Source of the DNA: Thermoflavimicrobium dichotomicum
GTDB lineage: Bacteria > Bacillota > Bacilli > Thermoactinomycetales > Thermoactinomycetaceae
Assembly (NCBI RefSeq): GCF_900114055.1
Contig: NZ_FORR01000014.1
Span: forward strand, 1 to 64,000
Direction: 5' to 3'
DNA length: 64,000 nucleotides
Shown here: one piece after another, positions 35,741 to 46,512 of the stretch
Layout: every line of letters begins with the position of its first letter
Position numbering within the stretch: position 1 is the stretch's first letter
Position numbers and translations under genes: made by a program
Notes under the pieces: generated by a model
Seen by the model: the letters and a program-made list of their open reading frames with translations, nothing else
What the model was told of the DNA's origin: nothing
Database searches by the model: none

Positions 35741-35783
35741 TCCCTCCGCTTTATAGAAAACTAAATTCACACTCCAAAATGTT

Positions 35784-37409
35784 TTATGAAGAGGATTGAC
35801 CTTCTTCATTTGGTTTGGATTCTGACTCTCCATCTTTTTTCGCCTGTCTTCGTTCATCTTCGGGATGGAAGAAGGATGGTCTTTTATTCATCCACTTCCA
35901 GGGAACCCGGATCAATGTATCCTTGAAATCAGAACGATTAAGCGGAGCATACGGTGCCATATAGGGAACACCAAATGAACGCAATTGAACCAAATGAATC
36001 AATAAAAGCATCAGCCCCAGCATGATTCCATACAATCCAAAAATCGCAGCCAAAATCATGAGCGGGAAACGGATCAGCCTGACAGAAATCGCTGCATTAT
36101 AATTGGGATTGGCATAAGAGCTGATCGTTGTCAATCCAACGACAATGACCATGGCCGGCGATACAAGCCCCGCTCTTACTGCCGCATCTCCGATGACCAG
36201 TGCTCCGACAATTCCAATCGTAGGTCCAACGGGTCCAGGTAGACGAATGCTCGCTTCACGCAACACCTCTACACTCATCTCCATCATCAAGGCTTCGATA
36301 ATCGAAGGAAAAGGAACCGTCGCTCTTCCGGCTGCCATCGCCAATTGCAGTTTGGATGGAATCATCTCTGGATGAAAAGAGACGAATGCGATATACAGAG
36401 CAGGCAAAGCAAGTGCCACAAAAAAACTGATAATCCGAACAAACCGTAAAAAAGTGGCAATATGAAAACGCTCATAGTAATCTTCCGGGCTATAGTAAAA
36501 CTGGGTAAAAACAGCGGGGGCAATCAGCGCATGCGGCGTGCCATCCACTAAAATGGCAACTTTTCCTTCCAGCAAATGCGCAACAACCGCATCAGGCCTT
36601 TCCGTATTTTGTAACTGGGGAAAGGGAGACCATGTCTGATCCTGAATAAATTCTTCAATATATCCTGTTTCCAAGATGCCATCAATCTGAATACGTTTCA
36701 GGCGATTTTCCACTTCTTCTACAATTTTGGGTTCAACAATCCCATCTACATATAAAAGAGAAACGATGGTCTTGGTTCGTTTTCCAATTGTATGCATCTT
36801 TACACGCAGATCCGGATCTTTTAAACGACGCCGAATCATACCCAAACTGAATAATAAAGTTTCGCTCATTCCTTCACGTGGGCCACGTACAACCGACTCC
36901 GCTCTCGGTTCACTAATTCCACGTGTTTGCCATCCTCTGGTACCAATAATCATGGTTTTGGCATACCCATCGATAAACAGTACGGTATCACCACAAAGAA
37001 TGGCGTCTATTGCTTTTTTCATCTCTTCTTCTACTTTGGTTTCTCCAGCCTGAACCAAGCTTTGATAAGCCATGTCCCAGATATCCCGCCCTTTTTTATG
37101 AGGGATTTCACTAAACTTCATCAAAGGGCGCAACACATAATTATGATTAATTTCTTTGGCAACCAGTTCATCCAGGTAAATGATGGCTGCCTGGACATCC
37201 GGATCATATTGAATCATAAACTGACGTGTGACCAAATCTCCCGAATTTCCTAATAAAGTTTGAATGAAGTTTATATTCTCTTCCAGGTCAGGATAAATTT
37301 CTTGTTTACCTACTTTTTCTTCCAGTTTTTGTTCATATTGTTCTTCTAACCGTTTGTTCTGTTTCTGTTTGGACCGATTAAAACGAATAGATCGATTTTT
37401 CATTGACAT
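35784..37409 (-). CDS. Spore germination receptor subunit (GerKA/GerAA type)
   Basis: About 541 residues. A charged N-terminus is followed by the GerA-family cytosolic domain (FIQTLLGNSGDLVTRQF, GDTVLFIDGYAKTMIIG, REGMSETLLFSLGMIRRRL) and a C-terminal membrane part with four to five helices (RIISFFVALALPALYIAF, then PGPVGPTIGIVGALVIGDAAV). The A subunit belongs to the inner spore membrane receptor. Start is taken at MSMKNRS; MKNRS two codons later is equally likely. Identity of the germinant cannot be read from sequence. Confidence 0.94.
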   Translation of the reverse strand: MSMKNRSIRFNRSKQKQNKRLEEQYEQKLEEKVGKQEIYPDLEENINFIQTLLGNSGDLVTRQFMIQYDPDVQAAIIYLDELVAKEINHNYVLRPLMKFSEIPHKKGRDIWDMAYQSLVQAGETKVEEEMKKAIDAILCGDTVLFIDGYAKTMIIGTRGWQTRGISEPRAESVVRGPREGMSETLLFSLGMIRRRLKDPDLRVKMHTIGKRTKTIVSLLYVDGIVEPKIVEEVENRLKRIQIDGILETGYIEEFIQDQTWSPFPQLQNTERPDAVVAHLLEGKVAILVDGTPHALIAPAVFTQFYYSPEDYYERFHIATFLRFVRIISFFVALALPALYIAFVSFHPEMIPSKLQLAMAAGRATVPFPSIIEALMMEMSVEVLREASIRLPGPVGPTIGIVGALVIGDAAVRAGLVSPAMVIVVGLTTISSYANPNYNAAISVRLIRFPLMILAAIFGLYGIMLGLMLLLIHLVQLRSFGVPYMAPYAPLNRSDFKDTLIRVPWKWMNKRPSFFHPEDERRQAKKDGESESKPNEEGQSSS

Positions 37410-37480
37410 CACCACAGGCTTAATTTCTCCCCAAAATAAGAAAAAAATACAAAGGAATTCCAACTGCAATCATGCACATA

Positions 37481-37511
37481 AAAAAAGCATTTGCCGAATA
37501 TGGCAAATGCT
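37481..37511 (-). terminator. Terminator after rsmB
   Basis: GAGCATTTGCC-type arm: AGCATTTGCC/GGCAAATGCT perfect stem, T7 on the minus strand. It isolates the ger operon, which then needs its own (probably forespore) promoter in the short space before 37409. Confidence 0.9.
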
Positions 37512-37554
37512 CAGCTTGTTGATAATGTTTCCGTTATGTCAACATCCTCTGATC

Positions 37555-38922
37555 CTAAGCTTGCTTGATCAATCTCGCAATGAAAAAACCGTCACTTTCA
37601 AAATGATGAGGAAAAATCTGCACCCAACCTTCGCCTGTCATTGATTTTTGTTGAACGACAGGAGGTAAGTAATCAGGCAAATGACGATCCGGAATAAAAT
37701 CAGGATGCGCTTGTAAAAATTGCTCGACTTGCTCTTGATTTTCTCGAGGTTCAATGGTACAGGTACTATACAGCAGCACACCGCCTGTGCGGAGAAGTTT
37801 TGCTACCGATTCCAGTAGCTCTTTTTGCAATTGGACAAGCGAATCGATCTCTTCGGCTTCTTTACTCCATTTAATATCAGGCTTTCGCCGTATAACCCCT
37901 AACCCCGAACACGGTGCATCTAGCAAAATCGCATCAAAGTATCCTTGCTTGTCTGGTTCCTCCGCTAATTTTCTCACATCAATTTGTCTGGTCTCAATCA
38001 TTTGAATGCCTAACCGGTTTACATTCGAACGAATTAATTCCATTTTATGCGGGTGAATATCACAAGCCAATACCGAGCCATCATTATCCATTAACTCAGC
38101 CAAATGTGTCGATTTCCCACCAGGGGCCGCACATGCATCCAAAATGCGCATACCCGGTTTGGGAGCCAAAGCCCGTGCAACCAACATTGAACTTTCGTCC
38201 TGGATGGTACACAAACCTTGAGCAAATAGGGAGCTGTGAGCAGGATTTCCACCTCGTTCGATAATGACTCCATCTGGTGAAAGATCAGAAGGGACAACTT
38301 CTCCCGCTTCTTTTTCCCTCCATAAGGCCATGAAACGATCCCGATCGATTTTCAAGCGGTTGACCCGCACCGAAACCCTGGCGGGTCGAAGATTGGCTTG
38401 CATCATCGCTATTGCCGTTTCCAATCCGTATACCTGTACCCAACGCTTCACCAGCCATTCGGGATGGGAATAAGCCAGTGCAAGTTCTTTCGTGGAATCA
38501 GTTGACGCCGGAAACGTCCATTTTTCTTTTTCTCTCAGGTAACGACGCAAAACACCATTGACCAGATTAGCGATTCCTTGATGTCCGCGCTTTTTTGCCA
38601 GGTGAACGGTTTCATTCACGGCAGCCCGTTCAGGAATCCGATCCAAATACATGAGCTGATACAGTCCCAGCCGTAATGCCTGTCTAACCCATGGCTTTAA
38701 TGCAGACAGTCCCTTTTTCACCAATTGATTCAAAATCCAGTCCAGTGTATTTAACCGTTGGATACAACCATATACCAATTCCGTTACCAATCGTTTATCT
38801 CGTGCATCCAATCCGCTTTTTTGCAATGCCTGGTTCAATAACAAGTTACTGTAAGATTGATTCTGTTCATATTGTAATAGGATATCCAGTGCCCATTCCC
38901 GGGCTGGCTTTCGTCTCATCAA
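37555..38922 (-). CDS. rsmB: 16S rRNA (cytosine(967)-C(5))-methyltransferase
   Basis: 455 residues. N-terminal NusB-like domain ([26 protein letters not shown]), then a SAM methyltransferase: [15 protein letters not shown], the two catalytic Cys in [14 protein letters not shown] and [11 protein letters not shown]. Overlaps fmt by four bases. Order def-fmt-rsmB is conserved. Confidence 0.96.
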   Translation of the reverse strand: MMRRKPAREWALDILLQYEQNQSYSNLLLNQALQKSGLDARDKRLVTELVYGCIQRLNTLDWILNQLVKKGLSALKPWVRQALRLGLYQLMYLDRIPERAAVNETVHLAKKRGHQGIANLVNGVLRRYLREKEKWTFPASTDSTKELALAYSHPEWLVKRWVQVYGLETAIAMMQANLRPARVSVRVNRLKIDRDRFMALWREKEAGEVVPSDLSPDGVIIERGGNPAHSSLFAQGLCTIQDESSMLVARALAPKPGMRILDACAAPGGKSTHLAELMDNDGSVLACDIHPHKMELIRSNVNRLGIQMIETRQIDVRKLAEEPDKQGYFDAILLDAPCSGLGVIRRKPDIKWSKEAEEIDSLVQLQKELLESVAKLLRTGGVLLYSTCTIEPRENQEQVEQFLQAHPDFIPDRHLPDYLPPVVQQKSMTGEGWVQIFPHHFESDGFFIARLIKQA

Positions 38923-39857
38923 TCATCACCCAACCGTTCTCCCACCTGCATCTGACGTCCACGGACAAACTCCTCTACTTTCATCCGACGTTTTCCTGCT
39001 GGTTGCACTTCCTTTAGAATCAGTGTTCCTTTTCCAGCCGCCACGTAGATCCCTGTCTCTTCGACCCGAATGACTGTTCCTGGCAAAGCATTGGCTTCTT
39101 GATCAGAAGCTTCAGCCCACCAGATTTTCATCGGTTTTTCTTTCCATAACGTAAAAGCCACTGGCCATGGATGCAAGCCACGTACTTGGTTGGCGAGCTG
39201 CTCTGCTGTCCGTGTCCAATCCAACTTTTCATCTTCCCGCCGAATATTTGGGGCAAAGGTAGCCTGACTTTCATCCTGTGGAATCGGCTGGATCTCACCA
39301 CGAATCAATTTGGGCAACACTTCCTTTAACAATTCTGCACCAACCCGACTCAATTTATCATGCATTGTTCCCACATGATCTTCGGGTGTAATGGGCACTT
39401 CTCGCTGTGCAATGATATCTCCGGCATCCAGCTTCTCGACCATATACATAATCGTCACGCCTGTTACCTTTTCTCCATCCATAATCGCTTTATGTATGGG
39501 GGCTCCACCACGATATTTCGGCAACAGCGAGGCATGCACGTTAATACAACCCAAGCGTGGTGCATCCAAAATCTCTTTTGGCAAGATTTGTCCAAATGCC
39601 GCTGTCACGATCAGATCCGGTTTCAAATCGATGATTTTTTGCATTTCGTCTGGGTTCCGAAGACGTTCCGGCTGATAGACAGGAATCTGATACTTTTCCG
39701 CTACTACCTTGACAGGTGGAGGGGCCAGTTCTTTTTTTCGTCCTTTCGGGCGATCCGGCTGGGTGACTACAGCGATCACATCATATTGTTCAGCCATTAA
39801 CATCTCTAAAGAAGGCACCGCAAAATCTGGGGTGCCCATAAACACAATTCGAATCAC
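38919..39857 (-). CDS. fmt: Methionyl-tRNA formyltransferase
   Basis: 312 residues. [17 protein letters not shown] at the start, formyl-THF site with [16 protein letters not shown] and the catalytic Asn-His-Asp ([15 protein letters not shown]). C-terminal OB domain binds tRNA. It formylates the initiator Met-tRNA. Overlaps def and rsmB by four bases each. Confidence 0.97.
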   Translation of the reverse strand: MIRIVFMGTPDFAVPSLEMLMAEQYDVIAVVTQPDRPKGRKKELAPPPVKVVAEKYQIPVYQPERLRNPDEMQKIIDLKPDLIVTAAFGQILPKEILDAPRLGCINVHASLLPKYRGGAPIHKAIMDGEKVTGVTIMYMVEKLDAGDIIAQREVPITPEDHVGTMHDKLSRVGAELLKEVLPKLIRGEIQPIPQDESQATFAPNIRREDEKLDWTRTAEQLANQVRGLHPWPVAFTLWKEKPMKIWWAEASDQEANALPGTVIRVEETGIYVAAGKGTLILKEVQPAGKRRMKVEEFVRGRQMQVGERLGDD

Positions 39858-40330
39858 GCCTCTTCCTCCTCTTCCTCTCTACGGTATACCCGTTCTGCGA
39901 TGTCAATAAATAAAATGCCATTCAGATGGTCCACTTCATGTTGAAATGCCCGAGCCAAATATCCTTCTGCTTCTACCTCCATCGGGTTGCCGTAGCGATC
40001 CTGTCCAACCACTTTAATCTTGTTCGCTCGGCGAACTTCACCAACAAGTCCCGGAATACTCAAGCATCCTTCTGGTGGTGAAATCTGTTCTCCTGATTTT
40101 TCCACAATTTCCGGGTTTACCATCTCAATCAAACCATCCCCAATATCGACAACAATCACTCTTTTTAAAATACCTACCTGTGGTGCTGCCAATCCCACTC
40201 CTTGCGCATCGTACATCGTTTCTGCCATATCATCGAGCAATTTGTGCAGGCGAGCATGAAATTTTGTCACCGGTTTTGCTTTTTCTTTTAAAATTGGATC
40301 AGGATATTGTACAATTTTACGAATCGCCAT
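39854..40330 (-). CDS. def: Peptide deformylase
   Basis: 158 residues. All three active motifs are present: [18 protein letters not shown] and HEVDHLNG, binding a catalytic metal through the Cys and both His. It removes the formyl group that Fmt adds. ATG at 40330 has AAGGAGTG nine bases upstream; a TTG two codons earlier is possible. Confidence 0.97.
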   Translation of the reverse strand: MAIRKIVQYPDPILKEKAKPVTKFHARLHKLLDDMAETMYDAQGVGLAAPQVGILKRVIVVDIGDGLIEMVNPEIVEKSGEQISPPEGCLSIPGLVGEVRRANKIKVVGQDRYGNPMEVEAEGYLARAFQHEVDHLNGILFIDIAERVYRREEEEEEA

Positions 40331-40427
40331 ATTCAATCACTCCTTATTTTTGAAAACCTATTTCTATATTTATTACGCCGATGATGGAAGGATCGTATCT
40401 TTTTGATCTTCCAGCTTCATTTTTATT

Positions 40428-42920
40428 CTAAATCAGGCTCTGACTGGTTTCTAACAGATCGGAATATCCTACAGGAAAATTCATGATTTCCCGATCCATA
40501 CTAATGACTAATTCTCTATCATCAAACATGTTTTCGATTTGATGCAAAATATGCTTTAATCTGACCAATACTTTTGGATCCGTTTGACATTTGATCAACA
40601 TCTGCAAACGGTAACGATCTTTCAATTTCGCAATGGGTGGTGGAACAGGTCCCAAGAGGTGACAGTCAGCTGGAGCCTTGTTGCGAATAAACTGAGCCAT
40701 CTGTTGCCCATATTTCATGAGATGGATCCGATCGACGTGACTGATCATGATTGTAAACAAACTGCAAAAAGGCGGATATACATGCCGCTTGCGAATAAGC
40801 AATTCTTGCCGATAAAACATTTCTGTTTGGTAAGTGGCAGCTAAATGTATACTATAATGATCAGGGCTATAGGTTTGAATAATCACCTTTCCTGGCTGTT
40901 CGTGCCGCCCAGCTCGACCTCCCACCTGCATCAAAAGCTGAAACGTCCGCTCTGCAGCTCGGAAATCAGGCAGGTGAAGCATGGTATCAGCGGCAATCAC
41001 CCCTACCAATGTCACTTTGGGAAAGTCCAATCCCTTGGCAATCATTTGTGTCCCAAGTAATACATGTGCTTTGCCATCACGAAATTGTGCCAATAACCGT
41101 TCATGCGCCCCTTTTCGACTCGTTGTATCCACATCCATGCGGATCACTTTGATATCAGGAAATTGGCGAAGCAATTCTGCTTCCACCCGCTGTGTTCCAG
41201 TACCAAAGTGACGAATATGTTTGCTTTGGCAATTCGGGCAGGTTTGTGGCAACCTTTCGGCATATCCGCAATAATGACAGCGAACTGTCTGATTGGTTTG
41301 ATGATAGGTTAACGTAATATCACAATGAGGACAGATCAGCGTTTCCCCGCACGAGCGACACATCACAAAAGTGGCAAAGCCTCTCCGGTTTAAAAAAAGA
41401 ACCGCTTGCTCACCACGCTCGATACACTCTTTGAGCGATCGGGCGAGTAACTGACTGAACATGGAGCGATTACCTTTTCTTAGCTCTTCACGCATATCCA
41501 CGACTTGTACCTCAGGAAAAGGGCGGCCGTGTACACGTTCAGTAAGTTGAATCCATTCATATTCACCCGTACGAGCTTTGAAATAACTTTCGACAGCAGG
41601 AGTAGCCGATCCCAATACCAACGTGGCTCCATGTGCTTGTGCCCGCCACTTGGCAATATCCCTTGCATGGTATTTTGGATTTTCTTCCTGTTTATATGAG
41701 GTTTCATGTTCTTCATCGATAATGATTAACCCCAAATTTTGAAAGGGAGCGAAAATGGCCGAACGTGCCCCAATCGCAATCTGCACTTCACCCTGACGGA
41801 TTTTGCGCCACTCATCATAACGTTCGCCGTTTGATAGCCGACTATGAAGCACAGCTACCTGTTTGCCAAATCGTCCTTTAAAACGCTGCACCATCTGAGG
41901 GGTGAGCGAAATCTCCGGAACAAGAACAATCGCCTCTCGCTTCTGCCGCAGCACTTCTTCGATTGCCTGTAAATAAATTTCTGTTTTTCCGCTTCCTGTC
42001 ACTCCATGTAGTAAAATCGTATGGGCACGCTTCTCATGAATGGGTCTTACGATCGCTTGAAAGGCACGCTGTTGTTCCTTCGTCAGGGGGAGAGGTTCTG
42101 TTTTGCCAAAGGTACGATCTCCATATGGATCACGGTATTGCTCTCGCTCTTCCCAACAAAGCCAGCCTTGTTCCACCAATCGTTTCACTGTAGACCGGGT
42201 TGTGCGTATATGAGTCAATAATTTGGACAGTTCCACTTCACCTGGATGATCCAGAAAATATTGCAGGATTTCTCTTTGTCGCACAGCTCGAGGTGACAGC
42301 GTTTGTAAACCGGAACGCAACTGATCAGCATCTGCCGCCCAAACCCATGTTACCTTTTGTTTCGTTACACGATCCCCGATGCGCTCCTCCACCAAAATGC
42401 GTTCTTCTTCGATCAGTTTTTTCAGTAGCGAGCGACTCATGCCTGGGATCTTGTTCACTTCTTCCCAAGTACATTCACCACGCTTCTCCAAAAGCGAATA
42501 CAGCTGCTGTTCAGGGTCACTCAATAAAGAAAAAAGAGGTTCCCTGGATTCAGGATGCAGTTTAACCATTTTTTGATAGGTTCCCTTTAGCACAGCGGGT
42601 ACCATCGACTGTAAAGCGGTAATGGTATGGCATAAATACTCCTCCGCCATCACCTGTCCCAGTTGAACCAGTTCAGGGGTAAGGGGTGGTGCCATATCCA
42701 TCACATCGATTATGGATTTGAGTCGCATGGAGGAAGAAGCCGTCTTGATTCCGATACAATATCCGATGACCTTACGATGCCCAAATGGAACCAGGACACG
42801 ACTTCCTACTTGCACATCATCCTGAAGTTCCGGTGGGATTCTGTAATCAAAAGGACGATCGGTATTATTGGCAGGTACATCCACAATCACTTCGGCTATC
42901 CGTACCATTTCATTTGCCAT
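40428..42920 (-). CDS. priA: Primosomal protein N' (replication restart helicase PriA)
   Basis: 830 residues. N-terminal DNA-binding part (VIVDVPANNTDRPFDYRIP), Walker A GVTGSGKTEIYL, DEEHETSYKQ box, and eight zinc-binding Cys (CRSCGETLICPHC, CHYCG, CPNC). It restarts replication at collapsed forks. It starts 11 bases inside the end of coaBC. A later start (MVRIAEV) is also possible. Confidence 0.96.
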   Translation of the reverse strand: MANEMVRIAEVIVDVPANNTDRPFDYRIPPELQDDVQVGSRVLVPFGHRKVIGYCIGIKTASSSMRLKSIIDVMDMAPPLTPELVQLGQVMAEEYLCHTITALQSMVPAVLKGTYQKMVKLHPESREPLFSLLSDPEQQLYSLLEKRGECTWEEVNKIPGMSRSLLKKLIEEERILVEERIGDRVTKQKVTWVWAADADQLRSGLQTLSPRAVRQREILQYFLDHPGEVELSKLLTHIRTTRSTVKRLVEQGWLCWEEREQYRDPYGDRTFGKTEPLPLTKEQQRAFQAIVRPIHEKRAHTILLHGVTGSGKTEIYLQAIEEVLRQKREAIVLVPEISLTPQMVQRFKGRFGKQVAVLHSRLSNGERYDEWRKIRQGEVQIAIGARSAIFAPFQNLGLIIIDEEHETSYKQEENPKYHARDIAKWRAQAHGATLVLGSATPAVESYFKARTGEYEWIQLTERVHGRPFPEVQVVDMREELRKGNRSMFSQLLARSLKECIERGEQAVLFLNRRGFATFVMCRSCGETLICPHCDITLTYHQTNQTVRCHYCGYAERLPQTCPNCQSKHIRHFGTGTQRVEAELLRQFPDIKVIRMDVDTTSRKGAHERLLAQFRDGKAHVLLGTQMIAKGLDFPKVTLVGVIAADTMLHLPDFRAAERTFQLLMQVGGRAGRHEQPGKVIIQTYSPDHYSIHLAATYQTEMFYRQELLIRKRHVYPPFCSLFTIMISHVDRIHLMKYGQQMAQFIRNKAPADCHLLGPVPPPIAKLKDRYRLQMLIKCQTDPKVLVRLKHILHQIENMFDDRELVISMDREIMNFPVGYSDLLETSQSLI

Positions 42921-44109
42921 GTAATCGATCCCCGATCAGAGAGATTAATTCTTTCGCTAACATCTTTTTTAACATTTTCGGGAAGGTTTTCACTCTCCCG
43001 TTCCGATCATACACGGTGACGATATTGGTATCTGTGCCAAATCCAGCTCCCGGAACGGAAACATTATTCGCAACAATCAAATCCATTCCCTTTCGCTCCA
43101 GTTTCGCCCGTGCATAGGTTTCTACTTCTTCCGTTTCTGCCGCAAATCCTACAAACAATTGGTGTGGAGCTTTTCTTTTCCCAACTTCCTGAGCAATATC
43201 TGCTGTTTTTTCCAAAACGACGGTCAATTCGTCCTGGCTCTTTTTCAACTTTTGATCAAACACCTGCTTTGGGCGGTAGTCAGCCACAGCCGCCGCTTTA
43301 ATAATCACATCCATTTCAGGGAGAACATCTAGAACCGCTTGCAGCATTTCTTCTGCCCGTACGACATCAATTCGCCGTACACGTGGCGGAGTGGGAAGAG
43401 AAACCGGTCCACTGATCAATGTGACATCGGCTCCTGCCAAAGCAGCTGCTTCTGCCAATGCAAATCCCATTTTTCCTGAAGAATGATTGGAAAAGAAGCG
43501 TACCGGATCCAGCGGTTCAACGGTAGGCCCAGCCGTAATCAATACCTTTTTTCCAGCCAAACAGGACTGTCCATCAAAGAAACGCTCAACCCATGCAACT
43601 ATTTCCTCTGGTTCTGCCAGTCTTCCCCGTCCCACATAACCACAAGCCAATTGGCCTTCCGCCGGTTCAATGAAATGCATCCCCAATTGACGCAACCGTT
43701 TGATATTTTCCTGAACGATCGGATTGTCATACATATGCACATTCATCGCTGGGCATATCACTACGGGAGCCGTTGTGGCAAGCAACGTGGTGGTTAACAT
43801 GTCATCGCCAATGCCATGGGCAATCTTGCCAATGACATTTGCCGTAGCGGGCGCAATAATGAATAAATCCGCATGATCTGCCAAATCAATATGTTGCACA
43901 ACGGCAGGATCTTTCTCATCAAATGTATCCACCGCTACTGGGTTGCGCGATAAGGTTTGCAAGGTAAGTGGTGTGATAAACTGTGTAGCGGAAGCAGTCA
44001 TGATGACACGCACATCCACACCACGTTGGGTCAGCTGACTCACAATGGATGCGGCTTTAAATGCAGCAATGCCACCCGATATCCCAATGACAATTCGTTT
44101 CCCATGCAT
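42910..44109 (-). CDS. coaBC: Bifunctional phosphopantothenoylcysteine decarboxylase/phosphopantothenate-cysteine ligase
   Basis: 399 residues. The FMN-binding CoaC half has GISGGIAAFKAAS, the active His and PAMNVHMYDNP; the CoaB half starts at ITAGPTVEPLDPVRFFSN with NHSSGKMG and AAVADYRP, including the nucleotide-binding Lys residues. Two successive steps of CoA synthesis. With coaD at 13632, two CoA genes are in this window. Overlaps priA. Confidence 0.96.
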   Translation of the reverse strand: MHGKRIVIGISGGIAAFKAASIVSQLTQRGVDVRVIMTASATQFITPLTLQTLSRNPVAVDTFDEKDPAVVQHIDLADHADLFIIAPATANVIGKIAHGIGDDMLTTTLLATTAPVVICPAMNVHMYDNPIVQENIKRLRQLGMHFIEPAEGQLACGYVGRGRLAEPEEIVAWVERFFDGQSCLAGKKVLITAGPTVEPLDPVRFFSNHSSGKMGFALAEAAALAGADVTLISGPVSLPTPPRVRRIDVVRAEEMLQAVLDVLPEMDVIIKAAAVADYRPKQVFDQKLKKSQDELTVVLEKTADIAQEVGKRKAPHQLFVGFAAETEEVETYARAKLERKGMDLIVANNVSVPGAGFGTDTNIVTVYDRNGRVKTFPKMLKKMLAKELISLIGDRLHGK

Positions 44110-44172
44110 ATAGATACTCCTCTATCCGCTATTTTTACAATAAAAATAACAACCCGAAAAGGTTGTCGCATC

Positions 44173-44278
44173 GTTGACAAAAGATCTGTATTGATAAGGG
44201 TTCCCTTTCCATTTCGTTCCCGCTTATTTGATCCATCAAAAGTTGCTCAACCGGAAAAGGAACCCTTGATTTGTCAAC
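44173..44278. repeat. Dispersed imperfect palindrome (copy B), best preserved
   Basis: Terminal GTTGACAA and TTGTCAAC are perfect 8-bp inverted repeats. Inside them AAGGGTTCCCTTTCC (44197-44211) faces GGAAAAGGAACCCTT (44253-44267), 14 of 15 matching. It is flanked on both sides by nearly identical small hairpins, AACAACC-loop-GGTTGT (44148-44166 and 44302-44321), which look duplicated. Confidence 0.8.
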
Positions 44279-44320
44279 AGTCTCTCTGATTGTCAACGGC
44301 TCAACAACCCAAAAAGGTTG

Positions 44321-44524
44321 TTATTGTTTGCGATTCTGTACTGGAGCTACCAGGAGATCTTCAGCGATTTCCTCTAAAGCCACACCCACATGTTTTTTGG
44401 ATTTGGGCTTGAGCTGCGGTTCTGCTCCATCGAGCAGTTGACGTGCACGTTTCGCTGCCAGCACAACCAAGGAATATTTGCTATCCGCTTTGGTCATCAA
44501 TTTATCAATGGATGGATAAAGCAT
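44321..44524 (-). CDS. rpoZ: DNA-directed RNA polymerase omega subunit
   Basis: 67 residues. [20 protein letters not shown] and AAKRARQL are the omega signature. Small subunit that helps assemble RNA polymerase. Twelve bases after gmk, as in most bacteria. Confidence 0.95.
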   Translation of the reverse strand: MLYPSIDKLMTKADSKYSLVVLAAKRARQLLDGAEPQLKPKSKKHVGVALEEIAEDLLVAPVQNRKQ

Positions 44525-44536
44525 GAAAACCCTCCT

Positions 44537-45139
44537 TTACTCTGTCATTACCAAGCGATCAACCCGGCAATGCTCAGCCTTGATAATCGCTTCTACTCGT
44601 TCACATGCTTTTTCCACTTCGTCATTAATGACAACATAATCATATTGGTGAATTTGCTTAAACTCGTCAGCTGCCGCATTCAAACGATGAGCCAGAGTGA
44701 CTTCTGATTCGGTGCCGCGATGGACAATCCGATTTTTCAACTCTTCCATCGTCGGTGGCAATAAGAAAATAAAAATGCCTTCAGGAAAACGCTGTTTTAC
44801 TTGGTGAGCACCTTGTACGTCAATTTCCAGCAACACATCTTTTCCCTGTGCAAGTGTTTCTTCCACAAAACGACGTGGGGTACCATAGTAATTTCCTACA
44901 TATTGTGCCCACTCAATCAACTCTTCACGCTCAATCATCTGCTTAAACTCTTCAACCGTTTTGAAGAAATAATTGACTCCTTCTCTTTCTCCTTCACGCG
45001 GCGCACGTGTAGTAGCAGAAACAGAATAGGCCAGTTCTGGCATTCTTTTTCGAAGAGCGGCACAAACCGTTCCCTTTCCTACACCAGACGGGCCTGAAAG
45101 GACAATTAAAAGACCTCTCGTTTGATAATGAGCTTTCAT
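44537..45139 (-). CDS. gmk: Guanylate kinase
   Basis: 200 residues. P-loop [15 protein letters not shown] at 15-29, GMP-binding [19 protein letters not shown]. Turns GMP into GDP. Between remA and rpoZ in the conserved order. Confidence 0.97.
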   Translation of the reverse strand: MKAHYQTRGLLIVLSGPSGVGKGTVCAALRKRMPELAYSVSATTRAPREGEREGVNYFFKTVEEFKQMIEREELIEWAQYVGNYYGTPRRFVEETLAQGKDVLLEIDVQGAHQVKQRFPEGIFIFLLPPTMEELKNRIVHRGTESEVTLAHRLNAAADEFKQIHQYDYVVINDEVEKACERVEAIIKAEHCRVDRLVMTE

Positions 45140-45151
45140 GACAAATCCTTT

Positions 45152-45418
45152 CTACTCGATTAACTCTTCAGGTTGTTCTTTGCTTTGCAAGCGATGTGCA
45201 ACCGTCTCCGGCTGTACAGCAGACAAGATCACATGGTCACTATCGGTAATGATGACCGCTCGAGTCCGACGTCCGTATGTCGCATCAATTAATACGCCGC
45301 GTTCACGTGCTTCCTGAATAATTCGTTTGATTGGAGCGGAATCCGGGCTCACAATGGACACAATACGATTTGCCGACACAATATTGCCAAAACCAATATT
45401 TATTAATTTGATACCCAA
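45152..45418 (-). CDS. remA: Extracellular matrix regulator RemA (DUF370)
   Basis: 88 residues. [29 protein letters not shown] and [12 protein letters not shown] are hallmarks. In B. subtilis RemA is a ring-forming DNA-binding activator of matrix and osmoprotection genes, encoded between yicC and gmk, as here. Confidence 0.95.
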   Translation of the reverse strand: MGIKLINIGFGNIVSANRIVSIVSPDSAPIKRIIQEARERGVLIDATYGRRTRAVIITDSDHVILSAVQPETVAHRLQSKEQPEELIE

Positions 45419-45474
45419 GTTAAAGTGCCCTCCTTGTAAATAATGACAGCGTAGATCAACTCCCGGATCTCACT

Positions 45475-45565
45475 GACAAAAAATGATGAGTTTGTGGACA
45501 AAGATTCTGTTTCAACATGGGGTTTCTGTTGCTCAACTCCCAAAGAAACCCTCTTGTTTATCAGC
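45475..45565. repeat. Dispersed palindrome, degenerate (copy C)
   Basis: GGGTTTCT (45519-45526) faces AGAAACCC, with TTGCTCAAC between, and TGACAAA at the left. The core is diverged but the arrangement of GGTTYCTTT and GTTGAGC on the minus strand follows the family. Between remA and yicC. Confidence 0.5.
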
Positions 45566-45645
45566 AGCCTCAAAAAGTTATCCTACTAGGCTATTTTAGA
45601 CCGTTTTGCAAGAAGAATCAACGAGACCCACTAATTCTACAAACT

Positions 45646-46512
45646 CTACTCAATATTTTGTACCTGTTCTTTCATTTTTTCGAGTTCACTTTTCGCATCG
45701 ACAACAAGCATACTGATAGATTGATGATTCGCTTTTGAGCCAATGGTATTTACTTCCCGATTCATCTCCTGTAACAAGAAGTCCAAACGGCGTCCAATCG
45801 GTTCCTCCGAAGAAAGACTCTCCAAAAATTTTTTGGTGTGGCTTTTCAGCCGTGTCAGTTCTTCGGTAATATCAGCTTTGTCCGCAAACACAGCGATCTC
45901 TGCTAATATGCGATCTTCCATCTCCTGATTTTCATGGATCCATTCCTTCAATTTGTCATACAAACGTTTTTCCAGTGACTCCACCACTTGTGGAGCCAAC
46001 TCTTCCATTTCTGCAACGATCCCGCTTATCTTTTGGATCCGGAAAGCAAGATCTTCCGCCAGGTGTTGCCCTTCTTGCTCACGCATCGCTTGCAAGGCTT
46101 CACACGCTTTCTCCAAAGAAGCAAACAAAGCGGAACGATAGTGGTCTTCATCCCACTTACTTTCTTCAATGAGCCAAATATCTGGTAAACGGATCAGATC
46201 AGATAAAGTAAGTTCACCTTGTATGTTGAAATGTTTCTCTATTTCTTTGCTCGCTTGCACATAACCGGCAACTAATTTCCAGTCGACTGTTACCTGTTTT
46301 TCAGGACTGAGTTGTCCTTCCACACTAACGAATACATCCACCCTTCCTCTTTTTATATACTTTTTCACAACTCGCTTCATTCCCTCTTCAAAGGACAACC
46401 AGCCAGCTGGCAAACGCACCACAATATCAAGGAAGCGGTGATTCACGGAACGAATTTCTGTTACGATGCGAACCTGATCAATTTCAGCTTCGCCTCGTCC
46501 ATAACCTGTCAT
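45646..46512 (-). CDS. yicC: YicC/YloC family endoribonuclease
   Basis: 288 residues from MTGYGRGEAEIDQVRI. Typical blocks: EIRSVNHRFLDIVVRLP, GRVDVFVSVE, and the C-terminal FLLQEMNREVNTIGSKANH and SELEKMKEQVQNIE. Members have been shown to be endoribonucleases. The frame is open 66 codons further, but the family start and a GTGGA-like site favour 46512; MMKNSG at 46539 is possible. The extra upstream part overlaps a decayed palindrome copy around 46620-46670. Confidence 0.92.
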   Translation of the reverse strand: MTGYGRGEAEIDQVRIVTEIRSVNHRFLDIVVRLPAGWLSFEEGMKRVVKKYIKRGRVDVFVSVEGQLSPEKQVTVDWKLVAGYVQASKEIEKHFNIQGELTLSDLIRLPDIWLIEESKWDEDHYRSALFASLEKACEALQAMREQEGQHLAEDLAFRIQKISGIVAEMEELAPQVVESLEKRLYDKLKEWIHENQEMEDRILAEIAVFADKADITEELTRLKSHTKKFLESLSSEEPIGRRLDFLLQEMNREVNTIGSKANHQSISMLVVDAKSELEKMKEQVQNIE

